A DNA stretch of 64,000 nt from Burkholderiaceae bacterium. Lineage in GTDB: Bacteria > Pseudomonadota > Gammaproteobacteria > Burkholderiales > Burkholderiaceae_E. Under the pieces are notes generated by a model. It was not told where the DNA came from and searched no databases. It saw only the letters and a list, made by a program, of their open reading frames with translations. Of the stretch, positions 51,499 through 61,014 are shown in pieces (positions within the stretch are counted from its first letter, which is position 1; every line of letters begins with the position of its first letter). The stretch is taken from positions 11,166 to 75,165 of the forward strand of contig JADJVQ010000042.1 of assembly GCA_016710525.1 (NCBI GenBank). Reading direction: 5' to 3'. The position numbers were made by a program, and so were the translations under genes.

Positions 51499-52661
51499 CC
51501 GGCCCGCACCGATCGCTCTGCCCAGGGCAGTGCCTGCAGCTGCGCCTCAGCCACCGCCGCCGGCGCCAGTCCGAGTTCGGCGCACAGTGCGGCCAGTTCG
51601 GTGGGGTCGGGGTCTTCGCAGCATTCGGCCAGGCGCAGCAGGCGGCCCAGCGGGCCGATCCGGCCCATCAGCGCGAGCGCGATCGAGGTGGCGGGCTTCA
51701 GGGCCGCCACCAGACGCTCGGGCGTGAGTTCCATCATCGCCGGCAGCACCGAGAGCAGGCCGGTGAAAAACGCGTCGTTGCCATCGATCGGCGCCGCCAG
51801 CTGCGGGCTGAGCACTTCCATCAGGCGCCCGCGCAGGGTGGCCGTGTTGGCCAGCACCGCGTTGGATCCGGTGTCGACGCTCGCCGTCACCAGCGAAAGA
51901 CCCAGCCAGCGCGCCAGCGGGCGATAGCCGATCACGGTCAGCGCCTCGCGCAGCGTGCGAATCCGCGTGCTCAGGCCGAGCGAGGCGGAGTTCGCATAGC
52001 GCATCAGCCGAAACGCCAGTGCGGGATCGGCGCGCAGGGCGCGTTCGATCTCGGACAGCGGCGCCTCGGACTGGGCCAGCCCCAGTGCGCGCAGCACGCT
52101 GGCATAGGCGGGATCGACCCGGTCAGCGCCCGGCTGCGGGTCGTGCACGAACCAGTCGCCTTCGATCAGATCGAAGCCGGCCGCCTGCGCGGCTTCGCGC
52201 GCGGTCAGGCTGCGCACACCGGTGGCGATCACCCGGGCGTGGCGCCGGTGCAGGGCATCGACATACCGGGTCAGGTGGGCCGGCGGCACGCGGTCCGGAC
52301 TCACGCCGGCATAGTCCGCCAGCGACAATCGGCTCAGCCAGGCTGAGCGCGGATTCGCATCGGTCAGTGCCAGGCGCACGCCGCGCGCGCGCATCGCCTC
52401 GAGCTGGCTCGGACTGCCGGCCGGGTCGTCGGCGTCGCCCACCGGACACAGCACGACCCGTCCCGCGCCCAGCGTCGATCCGCAGGCCTGGCGCAATTCG
52501 CTGGCCATGACATCGACGAACAGCCGCGCATCGGGCGGGTCGCCCGCCAGCCGGTCGAGCAGCGCGCTGGTGCCGCCTTGCGACACGCGCAGGCGGTAGC
52601 CGACCAGCCGATCGCGGCGATCGACGATCGGCATTCGGGTCAGCGCGAACGCGGCTGCCAT
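51495..52661 (-). CDS. EAL-HDOD domain protein (YuxH-like)
   Basis: A 388-residue signalling protein. The N-terminal half is a shortened, degenerate EAL-like domain (TRMPIVDRRDRLVGYRLRV ... GFDLIEGDWF) lacking the catalytic EAL motif, so c-di-GMP hydrolysis is unlikely. The C-terminal half is an HDOD domain (about residues 195-385, SEIERALRADPALAFRLMRYANSAS). Such proteins integrate c-di-GMP or stress signals. It stands alone, divergent from the beta-CASP hydrolase. Confidence 0.85.
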   Translation of the reverse strand: MAAAFALTRMPIVDRRDRLVGYRLRVSQGGTSALLDRLAGDPPDARLFVDVMASELRQACGSTLGAGRVVLCPVGDADDPAGSPSQLEAMRARGVRLALTDANPRSAWLSRLSLADYAGVSPDRVPPAHLTRYVDALHRRHARVIATGVRSLTAREAAQAAGFDLIEGDWFVHDPQPGADRVDPAYASVLRALGLAQSEAPLSEIERALRADPALAFRLMRYANSASLGLSTRIRTLREALTVIGYRPLARWLGLSLVTASVDTGSNAVLANTATLRGRLMEVLSPQLAAPIDGNDAFFTGLLSVLPAMMELTPERLVAALKPATSIALALMGRIGPLGRLLRLAECCEDPDPTELAALCAELGLAPAAVAEAQLQALPWAERSVRAG

Positions 52662-52869
52662 CTCAGTTCCGGCGAAGGCGAAGGCTCATCGTCAGGTTAT
52701 CGGCGGTGGGCGGGAACCTTGAGGAATGGCGCCGCTGCGGCCGATCGGCGTGCACCATCCTGGGACAGCCGGTGACCTGACGTACCATCCCGACAGGAAG
52801 CGTGGCGGAGGCGGGCGTGGACCTGCGGCCGGACGCCGAGCGATGGGCCTTCTCGGGGATCGATCTGGA

Positions 52870-54231
52870 ATGAAACTCACATTCGGGGGCGCCGCCGGAA
52901 CCGTCACCGGTTCGCGCCATCTGTTCCAGGAAGGCGCGCGAGCCTGGCTGCTCGACTGCGGACTTTTCCAGGGGTACAAGCAGCTGCGCCTGCGCAACCG
53001 TCTGCCGCTGCCGATCGGGCCGCGGCGCATCGGCGCCGTCGTGCTCAGCCACGCCCACCTGGATCACAGCGGCTACCTGCCGGCGCTGGTGCGCGATGGG
53101 TTTCGGGGGCCGATCTACGCCAGCGCCGCCACCCGAGACCTGTGCGAGATCCTTCTGAAGGACAGCGCGCACCTGCAGGAAGAGGAAGCGCGATTTGCCA
53201 ACAAGCACGGCTTCACGCGCCATCAGCCGGCCGAGCCGCTGTACACGGTCGACGATGCCTTGCGCGCGCTGCGGCTGTTCCGCGAGCTGCCTTTCGGCCA
53301 GCCCGTCGAACTGGGCGAAGGGGTGTCCGCCAAGCTCGAGCCGGCCGGCCACCTGCTGGGCGCCGCCACGGTGCGCCTGAGCCGGGGCAAACGCTCGCTG
53401 CTGTACTCGGGCGACCTGGGCCGTCCGCACGACAGCATCCTGCGGGCGCCGACGCGGATCGAAGCCTCCGATACCCTCATTGTCGAATCGACCTACGGCG
53501 ATCGCCGACATTCGCCCGATGACGGCGAGGCCGTGCTTGCGGCGCTGATCCGCGAGGCGGCGGGGGCCGGCGGGTCGGTGCTGATTCCTTCGTTCGCCGT
53601 CGGCCGTGCCCAGACGGTCATGCTCGCGCTGTCGCGGCTGAAGGCGCGCGGCGAGATTCCCGACCTGCCGGTGTTCCTCGACTCGCCGATGGCGATCGAT
53701 GCCACGTCGCTGTATCGCAAGTTCCGCACGCTGCATCGGCTGACAGTGGCCGAGTGCCGGGCGATGTGCGGCGTGGCCCGCCTGATCAATACCCCTGAGC
53801 AATCCAAGGAACTGGCCAACCTGCGCATGCCGGCGGTGATCATCGCGGCCAGCGGCATGGCGACCGGCGGACGGGTGCTGCACCATCTGAAGACGATGGT
53901 GCCCGATCCGCGCAATCGAATCCTGTTCGTCGGCCATCAGGCCGGCGGCACTCGGGGCGCACATCTGGTCGAAGGCGCCACCGAGGTCAAGATTCATGGC
54001 GAGTGGTATCCGGTGCGCGCGCAGGTCCGCCAGATGGATGTCTGGTCGGCCCATGCCGATGCCGACGAAATCCTGGCCTGGCTGAAAGCGGCGCGCGGGG
54101 CTCCCGAGCGGGTTTACCTGGTGCACGGCGAGCCCAATGCGGCCGATGTCCTGCGCCAGCGCATCGAGGAGCAGCTGGGCTGGCCGGTCGAGGTGCCCGA
54201 GCACCTGCAAAGCGTCCAGATCGATCTCTAG
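52870..54231 (+). CDS. Metallo-beta-lactamase/beta-CASP hydrolase (putative ribonuclease)
   Basis: A 453-residue zinc hydrolase starting at ATG 52870. The MBL motif HAHLDH is at residues 61-66; later motifs are EPAGHLLGAA, LYSGDLGR and the beta-CASP elements FLDSPMAIDAT and IIAASGMATGGRV, ending with WSAHADADEIL. This is the CPSF/RNA-specific exonuclease branch found in many proteobacteria. It lies 18 bases before the formate dehydrogenase genes and could be on the same transcript, without an obvious functional tie. Confidence 0.88.
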   Translation: MKLTFGGAAGTVTGSRHLFQEGARAWLLDCGLFQGYKQLRLRNRLPLPIGPRRIGAVVLSHAHLDHSGYLPALVRDGFRGPIYASAATRDLCEILLKDSAHLQEEEARFANKHGFTRHQPAEPLYTVDDALRALRLFRELPFGQPVELGEGVSAKLEPAGHLLGAATVRLSRGKRSLLYSGDLGRPHDSILRAPTRIEASDTLIVESTYGDRRHSPDDGEAVLAALIREAAGAGGSVLIPSFAVGRAQTVMLALSRLKARGEIPDLPVFLDSPMAIDATSLYRKFRTLHRLTVAECRAMCGVARLINTPEQSKELANLRMPAVIIAASGMATGGRVLHHLKTMVPDPRNRILFVGHQAGGTRGAHLVEGATEVKIHGEWYPVRAQVRQMDVWSAHADADEILAWLKAARGAPERVYLVHGEPNAADVLRQRIEEQLGWPVEVPEHLQSVQIDL

Positions 54232-54249
54232 CATTCGGGTTCTTCCATC

Positions 54250-56007
54250 ATGCAGGTCATTCATTTCCGTCGGCCGATCGGCCATCCCAAGGGTCGTCCG
54301 ATCGAGGCCGCGGCGCGCGAATGCGTGCGTGCGCTGCTCGGAGCCGGGCCGCTGCGCCGCGATCTGCTGATCGAGTACCTGCATCGGTTGCAGGATGCGC
54401 AGGGCAGCCTGCCGGTGAGTCTGCTGACCGCGCTGGCCGAGGCGATGCGCCTGGCGCCGGCCGAGGTCTACGAGGTGGCGAGCTTCTATCACCACTTCGA
54501 TGTGCTGGCCGATGGCGAGACACCGCCACCCTCGCTGACCGTGCGCGTGTGCGAGTCGCTGTCGTGCACGATGAACGGGGCCGGCCCGTTGCTGGCCAGT
54601 CTGCGCGAGCAGCTCGGCGACGCGGTCCGGGTGCAGCCGGTGCCCTGTGTGGGCCACTGCGACGGCGCGCCGGTGGCGGTCGTCGGCCAGCGGCCGGTGC
54701 GTGGTGCCTCGCCCGAGGCGGTGGCCGCGCTGGTGGCCCAGGCCAGTTCAAGCGACGCAGCGCTCACTCCGAGCGACGACAACGCACTGCGGCGTATGGC
54801 GGCGCGCCAGTGCCCGGTTCCGGCCGTGCCCGGCTATGTGCAGGCGCGCGCGGCCGGGGCATACGAGGTGCTGGCGGCGCTGCATGCCGGTACGCGCAGC
54901 CGCGAGTCGGTATTCGACGAGCTCGAGCGCGCCGGATTGCGCGGCCTGGGTGGCGCGGGCTTCCTGACCGGGCGCAAGTGGCGCATCGTGGCCGGGCAGA
55001 CCGAGGCGCCGCTGCTGGTGGTCAATGCCGACGAAGGCGAACCCGGCACCTTCAAGGATCGCCACTATCTGGAGCAGGACCCGCACGGGTTTCTGTGCGG
55101 AGTGCTGATCGCGGTCTGGGCCGTGAAGGCGCAGGACTGCTACCTCTATCTGCGCGACGAATACGCCGGCCTGCGCACGATGCTCGAGCGCGAGATCGCC
55201 GCCCTGCGGGCCGATCCCCCCATGCCGGCCGAATCGATGCCCGGTCTGCATCTGCGGCGTGGCGCGGGCGCCTACATCTGCGGCGAGGAGAGCGCGCTGA
55301 TCGAGTCGCTCGAAGGCAAGCGCGGAACGCCGCGCCTGCGTCCGCCCTACGTGGCCGAAGCGGGCCTGTTCGGTCGTCCGACCCTGGTCAACAACGTCGA
55401 GACGCTCTTCTGGGTGCCGCAGATCCTGGCGCGCGGGGCCGACTGGTTTGCCGGACACGGGCGCCGTTCCAGGGTGGGACTGCGTTCCTTTTCCGTCTCG
55501 GGCCGGGTGCGCGACCCAGGCGTCAAGCTGGCGCCGGCCGGCATCTCGGTGCGTGAGCTGATCGACGAACACTGCGGCGGCATGGCCGAGGGCCATCAGC
55601 TGTACGCCTACCTGCCGGGCGGGGCCTCCGGGGGCATCCTGCCCGCTGCGCTGGCGGACCTGCCGCTCGACTTCGACACCTTGCAGCCCTACGACTGCTT
55701 CATCGGCTCGGCCGCGGTGATCGTGCTGTCGCAGGCCGATCGCGCGCGCGACGCCGCGGCCAGCATGATGCGATTTTTTCGGCACGAGTCCTGCGGGCAG
55801 TGCACGCCGTGCCGCGTGGGCACCGCCAAGGCCGAGGCGCTGCTCGAGGCGCCCGAATGGGACGGGCCGCTGATCGAGGCGCTGTCGCGCACGATGATCG
55901 ACGCGTCGATCTGCGGGCTCGGCCAGGCCGCCCCCAACCCGGTGCGTTGCGTGATCAAGTACTTCCCCCACGAAATCCGGGCGAGTTCAGCGGAGGCCTC
56001 ACGATGA
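54250..56007 (+). CDS. Formate dehydrogenase NAD-binding subunit, NuoE-NuoF fusion (FdsG-FdsB type)
   Basis: A 585-residue fusion of the two diaphorase subunits of NAD-dependent formate dehydrogenase. Residues about 15-165 are NuoE/FdsG-like with the [2Fe-2S] Cys in RVCESLSC and CVGHC. Residues about 190-580 are NuoF/FdsB-like with the FMN/NADH region GLRGLGGAGFLTGRKW, GAYICGEESALIES and the [4Fe-4S] ligands HESCGQCTPCR (from C515) plus a later Cys in SICGLGQ. It passes electrons from the catalytic subunit to NAD+. The stop overlaps the next gene by 4 bases (ATGA). Confidence 0.9.
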   Translation: MQVIHFRRPIGHPKGRPIEAAARECVRALLGAGPLRRDLLIEYLHRLQDAQGSLPVSLLTALAEAMRLAPAEVYEVASFYHHFDVLADGETPPPSLTVRVCESLSCTMNGAGPLLASLREQLGDAVRVQPVPCVGHCDGAPVAVVGQRPVRGASPEAVAALVAQASSSDAALTPSDDNALRRMAARQCPVPAVPGYVQARAAGAYEVLAALHAGTRSRESVFDELERAGLRGLGGAGFLTGRKWRIVAGQTEAPLLVVNADEGEPGTFKDRHYLEQDPHGFLCGVLIAVWAVKAQDCYLYLRDEYAGLRTMLEREIAALRADPPMPAESMPGLHLRRGAGAYICGEESALIESLEGKRGTPRLRPPYVAEAGLFGRPTLVNNVETLFWVPQILARGADWFAGHGRRSRVGLRSFSVSGRVRDPGVKLAPAGISVRELIDEHCGGMAEGHQLYAYLPGGASGGILPAALADLPLDFDTLQPYDCFIGSAAVIVLSQADRARDAAASMMRFFRHESCGQCTPCRVGTAKAEALLEAPEWDGPLIEALSRTMIDASICGLGQAAPNPVRCVIKYFPHEIRASSAEASR

Positions 56008-58796
56008 CTGCCGCGATCCCCCAGACGGCGACCTCGATCGATTTCGAACTCGACGGTGTGCCGATGCAGGCCCGTGCCGGGGAGTCGCTGCTGCAGGCCG
56101 CCGCGCGGCACGGCATCGAGATTCCCCGCCTGTGCTTCAAGGAGGGCTACCGGGCCGACGGCAACTGCCGTGCGTGCGTGGTCGAGATCGACGGCGAACG
56201 CACGCTCGCGCCCTCGTGCTGCCGCGCACCCAGGCCGGGCATGAAGGTGCGTGCGGCCAGCGAGCGCGCGCGCTCGGCCCAGCGCATGGTGCTCGAACTG
56301 CTGCTGGCCGATGCGCCGCAGCAGGCCCGCCCCGGCGACGAACTGCACCGCTGGGCGCAGGCTCTGGAGGCCCGGCCCGATCGGTTCGCGGCGCGCGAGC
56401 AGCCAGCCGTCGACCGCTCGCATCCGGCGATCGAGGTCAGCCTGGACGCCTGCATCCAGTGCGGGCGCTGCGTGCGGGCCTGCCGCGAGGAGCAGGGCAA
56501 CGATGTGATCGGATATGCCGGTCGCGGCGATCAGGCGCGCATCGTGTTCGACATGGGCGACCCGATGGGCGCATCCAGCTGCGTCGCCTGCGGCGAATGC
56601 GTGCAGGCCTGCCCGACCGGCGCGCTGTCGCCGCGCCTGCCCGGGCACGATCCGCACGCCGGCGAACCCGCCCTCGCGCGGGCCGGCGACCGGCAGGTCG
56701 ATTCGCTGTGCCCGTTCTGCGGAGTCGGCTGCCAGGTCACCTATCACGTGCATGACGAGCGCATCCAGCGCGTCGAAGGCCGCGACGGCCCGGCCAATCT
56801 GAGCCGCCTGTGCGTCAAGGGGCGATTCGGCTTCGACTATGTGCACAGCCCCGAGCGCCTGACCGAACCGCTGGTGCGCAAGCCCGGGCGCCCGAAGCGC
56901 TGGCAGTTCGATCGCCTGGGCGCCGACTGGCGCGACGACTTCCGCACCGCCAGCTGGGACGAGGCCCTGGCGCTGGCCGGCGGGCAGCTGGCCGGCATTC
57001 GCGATACGCACGGCCGCCACGCGCTGGCCGGCTTCGGCTCGGCCAAGGGCAGCAACGAAGAGGCCTATCTGTTCCAGAAGCTGGTGCGCACCGGCTTCGG
57101 CAGCAACAACGTCGACCACTGCACCCGCCTTTGCCATGCGTCCTCGGTCGCGGCGCTGCTCGAGGGCGTGGGCTCGGGCGCGGTGTCCAACCAGGTCAGC
57201 GACGCGCTGGAGGCCGACTGCATTTTCGTGATCGGAGCGAACCCCACGGTCAATCACCCGGTCGCGGCCACCTTCATCAAGAATGCGGTGCGCCGAGGCG
57301 CCCGCCTGATCGTGGCCGACCCCCGCCGCACCGAACTGACGCGCCTGGCCACCCATGCGCTGCAGTTCAAGTCCGACAGCGACGTGGCGATGCTCAATGC
57401 GCTGCTGCACGTGATCATCGCCGAAGGGCTGGTCGACGAACGCTTCGTGCGCGAGCGCACCACGCACTTCGACGAACTCGCTGCCAACGTCGCGGCCTGT
57501 TCGCCCGAAGCGATGGCGCCGATCTGCGGCGTCGATCCCGACACGCTGCGCGCGGTGGCCCGTCTGTACGCGGGCAGCAGGGCGTCGATGATCTTCTGGG
57601 GCATGGGCGTCTCGCAGCATGTGCACGGCACCGACAACGTGCGCTGCCTGATTTCGCTGGCGATGATCACCGGGCAGATCGGCCGCCCCGGCACCGGGCT
57701 GCATCCGCTGCGGGGCCAGAACAATGTGCAGGGGGCCTCGGACGCCGGACTGATCCCGATGATGCTGCCCGACTATCATCGGGTGGCCGATCCCGCCAAC
57801 CTGAGGCGCTTCGAGCAGCTGTGGGGGGCCTCCCTGGATCCGACGCCCGGTCTCACCGTGGTCGAGATCCTGCACGCCGCGCGAGCGCGCATCATCCGCG
57901 GCATGTACATCATGGGCGAGAATCCGGCGATGTCCGATCCCGACCTGTCGCATGCCCGCGAAGCACTGGCCAGCCTGGACTGGCTGGTCGTGCAGGACAT
58001 CTTCCCCACCGAGACCGCGTCGATGGCCGATGTGATCCTGCCGGCATCGGCCTTCGCCGAAAAGACCGGCTCGTTCACCAACACCGATCGCATGGTGCAG
58101 CTTGGGCGCGCCGTGCTGGCCCCGCCCGGGCAGGCCAGGCAGGACTTGTGGATCCTGGTGCAGATGGCGCGCCGCCTGGGGCTGGACTGGCGCTACGAAG
58201 AGCCCGGTGAAGTCTTCGAAGAGATGCGCTCGGCAATGGACTCGATCCGCGGCATTTCGTGGGCGCGGCTGCAGCGCGAAGGCAGCGTCACCTATCCCTG
58301 CGACGCCGAAGACCATCCCGGCCAGCCGGTCGTGTTCATCGACCATTTCCCCACCGCCGACGGGCGTGCGCGACTGGTGCCCGCGTCGTTCAGTCCGGGC
58401 AACGAGCCTCCCGACAGCGACTATCCGATGGTGCTGATCACCGGCCGCCAGCTCGAGCACTGGCACACCGGCGCGATGACGCGCCGCGCGGGGGTGCTCG
58501 ATGCGATCGAGCCGCACCCCACCGTGTCGCTGCATCCGGCCGAACTGGCGCGCCTGGGCGCGCGGCCGGGGGATCGGCTGCGCGTGGCCTCGCGCCGCGG
58601 CGAGATCGAACTGCAGGCGCGCGCCGACGAGGGCGTGGCCCGAGGCACGGTTTTTATCCCCTTCGCCTACGCGGAGGCCGCCGCCAATCGGCTGACCAAT
58701 CCGGCGCTGGATCCTTTCGGCAAGATTCCGGAGTTCAAGTTTTGCGCGGTCGTGGTGACCGTGCCCCTGCATGCGGGCGATGCGCCCGCGGAGTGA
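56004..58796 (+). CDS. NAD-dependent formate dehydrogenase catalytic subunit (FdsA type)
   Basis: A 930-residue molybdopterin (or tungsten) oxidoreductase oxidising formate to CO2. In order: an N-terminal [2Fe-2S] domain (LCFKEGYRADGNCRACVVE), a His-Cys3-type and two [4Fe-4S] clusters (CIQCGRCVRAC and CVACGECVQACP), a Fe-S at CPFCGVGCQVTY, and the cofactor domain. The metal ligand is a Cys (C377 in DHCTRLCHASS), so selenocysteine is not used. It is coupled to the NuoEF fusion. Accessory genes (FdhD, third small subunit) are not seen nearby. Confidence 0.92.
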   Translation: MTAAIPQTATSIDFELDGVPMQARAGESLLQAAARHGIEIPRLCFKEGYRADGNCRACVVEIDGERTLAPSCCRAPRPGMKVRAASERARSAQRMVLELLLADAPQQARPGDELHRWAQALEARPDRFAAREQPAVDRSHPAIEVSLDACIQCGRCVRACREEQGNDVIGYAGRGDQARIVFDMGDPMGASSCVACGECVQACPTGALSPRLPGHDPHAGEPALARAGDRQVDSLCPFCGVGCQVTYHVHDERIQRVEGRDGPANLSRLCVKGRFGFDYVHSPERLTEPLVRKPGRPKRWQFDRLGADWRDDFRTASWDEALALAGGQLAGIRDTHGRHALAGFGSAKGSNEEAYLFQKLVRTGFGSNNVDHCTRLCHASSVAALLEGVGSGAVSNQVSDALEADCIFVIGANPTVNHPVAATFIKNAVRRGARLIVADPRRTELTRLATHALQFKSDSDVAMLNALLHVIIAEGLVDERFVRERTTHFDELAANVAACSPEAMAPICGVDPDTLRAVARLYAGSRASMIFWGMGVSQHVHGTDNVRCLISLAMITGQIGRPGTGLHPLRGQNNVQGASDAGLIPMMLPDYHRVADPANLRRFEQLWGASLDPTPGLTVVEILHAARARIIRGMYIMGENPAMSDPDLSHAREALASLDWLVVQDIFPTETASMADVILPASAFAEKTGSFTNTDRMVQLGRAVLAPPGQARQDLWILVQMARRLGLDWRYEEPGEVFEEMRSAMDSIRGISWARLQREGSVTYPCDAEDHPGQPVVFIDHFPTADGRARLVPASFSPGNEPPDSDYPMVLITGRQLEHWHTGAMTRRAGVLDAIEPHPTVSLHPAELARLGARPGDRLRVASRRGEIELQARADEGVARGTVFIPFAYAEAAANRLTNPALDPFGKIPEFKFCAVVVTVPLHAGDAPAE

Positions 58797-58802
58797 ATCC
58801 CC

Positions 58803-59291
58803 ATGACGTCCCTCTCCGATTTCGAAGCCCGCAGCCTGGCGGGCAAGCCGGTTCCGCTGAAGCACTACGCCGGGCGCGTGCTGCTGATCGTGAACACCGC
58901 CAGCCAGTGCGGATTCACCCCCCAGTACAAGGGCCTGCAGGCACTGCAGGACAAGTACCACGCGCAAGGCCTGGACGTGCTGGGCTTTCCGTGCAATCAG
59001 TTCGGTGCGCAGGAGCCGGGCGGCGCCGATGAAATCGGCGCGTTCTGCGAGCGCAACTACGGCGTGAGCTTTCCGATGTTCGAGAAGGTCGACGTCAATG
59101 GCAGCCAAGCCCACCCCTTGTGGAAATGGCTGACCGGCGAGGCGCCCGGACTGCTCGGCCTGGAGGCGGTCAAGTGGAATTTCACCAAGTTCCTGATCGC
59201 GCGCGACGGCAGCGTCTTCAAGCGCTATGCGCCGCAGACCGATCCCGCGGCCATCTCGGCCGATATCGAATCGCTGCTGGCGGCGGAGTAG
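58803..59291 (+). CDS. Glutathione peroxidase family, Cys type
   Basis: A 162-residue thiol peroxidase of the GPx fold. The peroxidatic Cys is C36 in NTASQCGFTPQY; the Gln and Trp of the active site are in GFPCNQFGAQEPG and VKWNFTKFL. It reduces peroxides with glutathione or thioredoxin. It begins 6 bases after the formate dehydrogenase stop, probably on the same transcript. Confidence 0.92.
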   Translation: MTSLSDFEARSLAGKPVPLKHYAGRVLLIVNTASQCGFTPQYKGLQALQDKYHAQGLDVLGFPCNQFGAQEPGGADEIGAFCERNYGVSFPMFEKVDVNGSQAHPLWKWLTGEAPGLLGLEAVKWNFTKFLIARDGSVFKRYAPQTDPAAISADIESLLAAE

Positions 59292-59295
59292 CGCC

Positions 59296-60087
59296 ATGAG
59301 CGAGACCGCAGAAACGGCCGCAGCGCTGTTGTGGCAGCACTGGCAGGCCCGCACCCGGGTGGCCAGCCTTCCGTCCGCCTGCCGCCCCGCGAGCCGGGCG
59401 CAGGGGTATGCGGTGCAGGCGGCGCTGGCAGCGCTGGCCGGGCAACCCGTGGCCGGCTGGAAGATCGCCGCCACCAGTTCGGCAGGCCAGCAGCACATCG
59501 GCGTCGATGGCCCGCTGGCCGGGCGCCTGTTCGCCGACCGGATGCTGGCGCCGGGCGCCACGGTCAGCCTGGCCGGCAACCAGATGCGGGTCATCGAGGC
59601 CGAGTTCGCGTTCCGGATGGCGCACGACCTGCCGGCGCGCCAGGCGGCGTACACGCAGGCCGATGTGATGGCCGCCGTCGAATCGCTGCACCCCACGATC
59701 GAGGTGCCCGATTCTCGGTTCGAGCATTTCGCCGGCGCGGGCGAAGCGCAGCTGATCGCCGATTGCGCGTGCGCGTGCTGGCTGGTCGTGGGTCCGCCGA
59801 TGCCATCGCGCTGGCGCTCGGCCGACCTGGCCGCTCATCCGGTACGGGTGCTGCTGGGCCAGGTCGAAGTGGCGCTGGGGCGCGGGGCCAATGTGCTGGG
59901 CGACCCGCGCATCGCGCTGACCTGGATCGCCAACGAAGTAGCGCGTCACGGCCCGGGCCTGAAGGCCGGCGACCTGGTGACCACGGGCACCTGCGTGGCG
60001 CCGGTCACGGTGTCCGAGGGCGACCGGATGCGGGCGGATTTCGGCGAACTGGGCAGCCTGGAAATGTCGCTGGCGAGCGCTTCCTAG
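59296..60087 (+). CDS. 2-keto-4-pentenoate hydratase-like (MhpD/FAH family)
   Basis: A 263-residue fumarylacetoacetase-fold hydratase. VAGWKIAATSSAGQQHIGVDGPL, the metal-binding EAEFAFRMAHDL and the closing LKAGDLVTTGTCVAPV are typical of MhpD/HpcG-like enzymes of aromatic meta-cleavage. No other ring-cleavage genes are present. ATG 59296 lies 4 bases after the glutathione peroxidase stop. Its end faces the crotonase gene on the other strand with 4 bases between. Confidence 0.82.
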   Translation: MSETAETAAALLWQHWQARTRVASLPSACRPASRAQGYAVQAALAALAGQPVAGWKIAATSSAGQQHIGVDGPLAGRLFADRMLAPGATVSLAGNQMRVIEAEFAFRMAHDLPARQAAYTQADVMAAVESLHPTIEVPDSRFEHFAGAGEAQLIADCACACWLVVGPPMPSRWRSADLAAHPVRVLLGQVEVALGRGANVLGDPRIALTWIANEVARHGPGLKAGDLVTTGTCVAPVTVSEGDRMRADFGELGSLEMSLASAS

Positions 60088-60091
60088 GCGG

Positions 60092-60883
60092 CTAGCGGCC
60101 CTGGAATCGGGCGGGCCGCCGCTCGACGAACGACTGCACGCCCTCGGTGAAGTCGTCACTGCCCGCCAGGAACTTCTGGCGGGCCTCGAACTGCGCCACC
60201 GCCGCGTCGGGTCCGGCTTCGTCGGCCAGCCGCACACTGCGGATCACCTCGCGAGTGGCCAGCGGCGCGACCGCCTCGATGCGCCGGGCGATCGCCATCG
60301 CCTCGTCGAATTCGCTGCCCGCCGGAACCACCTTCTGCACGAACCCCAGTCGCAGCGCGGTGGCGGCGTCGAACTCGTCGCCGGTCAGCAGATAGAGCAG
60401 CGCATTGCCCATGCCGGCGCGCTCGGCCATGCGGATCGTGGCGCCGCCCGTGGCCAGGATGCCGCGCTTGACCTCGAGCTGGCTGAAGCGGCAGTCGTCG
60501 GCCGCCACCACCACGTCGGCCGCCAGCATCAGCTCGATGCCCAGCGTGTAGGTGATGCCCTTGACCGCCATCAGCAGCGGCTTGGTGCGGCGCGGCTCGC
60601 GCAGGCCGAACGGATCGATTCTATCCAGTGGCCACATCGGCTCGCCGCTGGCCATGCGCGGTGCCCAGCGCGGCAGGTCCAGCCCGGCGGTGAAGTGTTT
60701 GCCCTCGGCGCGAACCACGCCGATCCACAGCTCGGGATCATGTTCGAGCAGCGTGAAGGCGTCGACCAGCTGGTCGCCCATCTCGGGCGTGAACCCGTTG
60801 TACTTGGCAGGCCGGTCGAAGGTGATCACCAGGATGCGCCCCTGGCGTTCGGTGGTGATGCGTCCGGTATCGGGCAGGCTCAT
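60092..60883 (-). CDS. Enoyl-CoA hydratase-like protein (crotonase family)
   Basis: A 263-residue crotonase-fold protein with GKHFTAGLDLPRW as first oxyanion motif and GITYTLGIELMLAADV as second. A Glu is present in FSQLEVKRGIL at a catalytic position, and ATGGATIRMAER follows, recalling carnitinyl-CoA dehydratase-like members. It lies downstream of fccB on the same strand but two hairpins separate them, so it is probably its own transcript. Confidence 0.83.
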   Translation of the reverse strand: MSLPDTGRITTERQGRILVITFDRPAKYNGFTPEMGDQLVDAFTLLEHDPELWIGVVRAEGKHFTAGLDLPRWAPRMASGEPMWPLDRIDPFGLREPRRTKPLLMAVKGITYTLGIELMLAADVVVAADDCRFSQLEVKRGILATGGATIRMAERAGMGNALLYLLTGDEFDAATALRLGFVQKVVPAGSEFDEAMAIARRIEAVAPLATREVIRSVRLADEAGPDAAVAQFEARQKFLAGSDDFTEGVQSFVERRPARFQGR

Positions 60884-60902
60884 GTTTGGTTCTCCGGCTG
60901 TT

Positions 60903-60961
60903 CCGTCGCGTATCGACGCGACGGCGGGCCCCGAGGGTAATCGATGGATCGTCCCTCGGGG
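60903..60961. terminator. Two adjacent hairpins between fccB and the crotonase gene
   Basis: CCGTCGCG/CGCGACGG (60903-60924, 6-base loop) and CCCCGAGGG/CCCTCGGGG (60929-60961, 15-base loop) are both perfect inverted repeats. They lie 54 bases after the fccB stop, read on the minus strand, and 20 bases before the crotonase start. No T tract is present. They may end the fccAB transcript or fold the crotonase leader. Confidence 0.45.
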
Positions 60962-61014
60962 TAGAAATCAGAAATCGCCGGGCGCGGAACCGGCCGCCGG
61001 AGCGCGAGCGCCAG

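Noticed and set aside
57100..57140. Possible selenocysteine site in formate dehydrogenase
   Set aside because: The metal-ligand codon is TGC (Cys377), the frame is continuous and no in-frame TGA occurs there.
55689..59696. A 1335-codon open frame on the minus strand
   Set aside because: It is antisense to the formate dehydrogenase and glutathione peroxidase genes, has low-complexity Arg/Ala/Gly/His-rich translation and no recognisable domain. Long antisense frames are expected in such GC-rich DNA.
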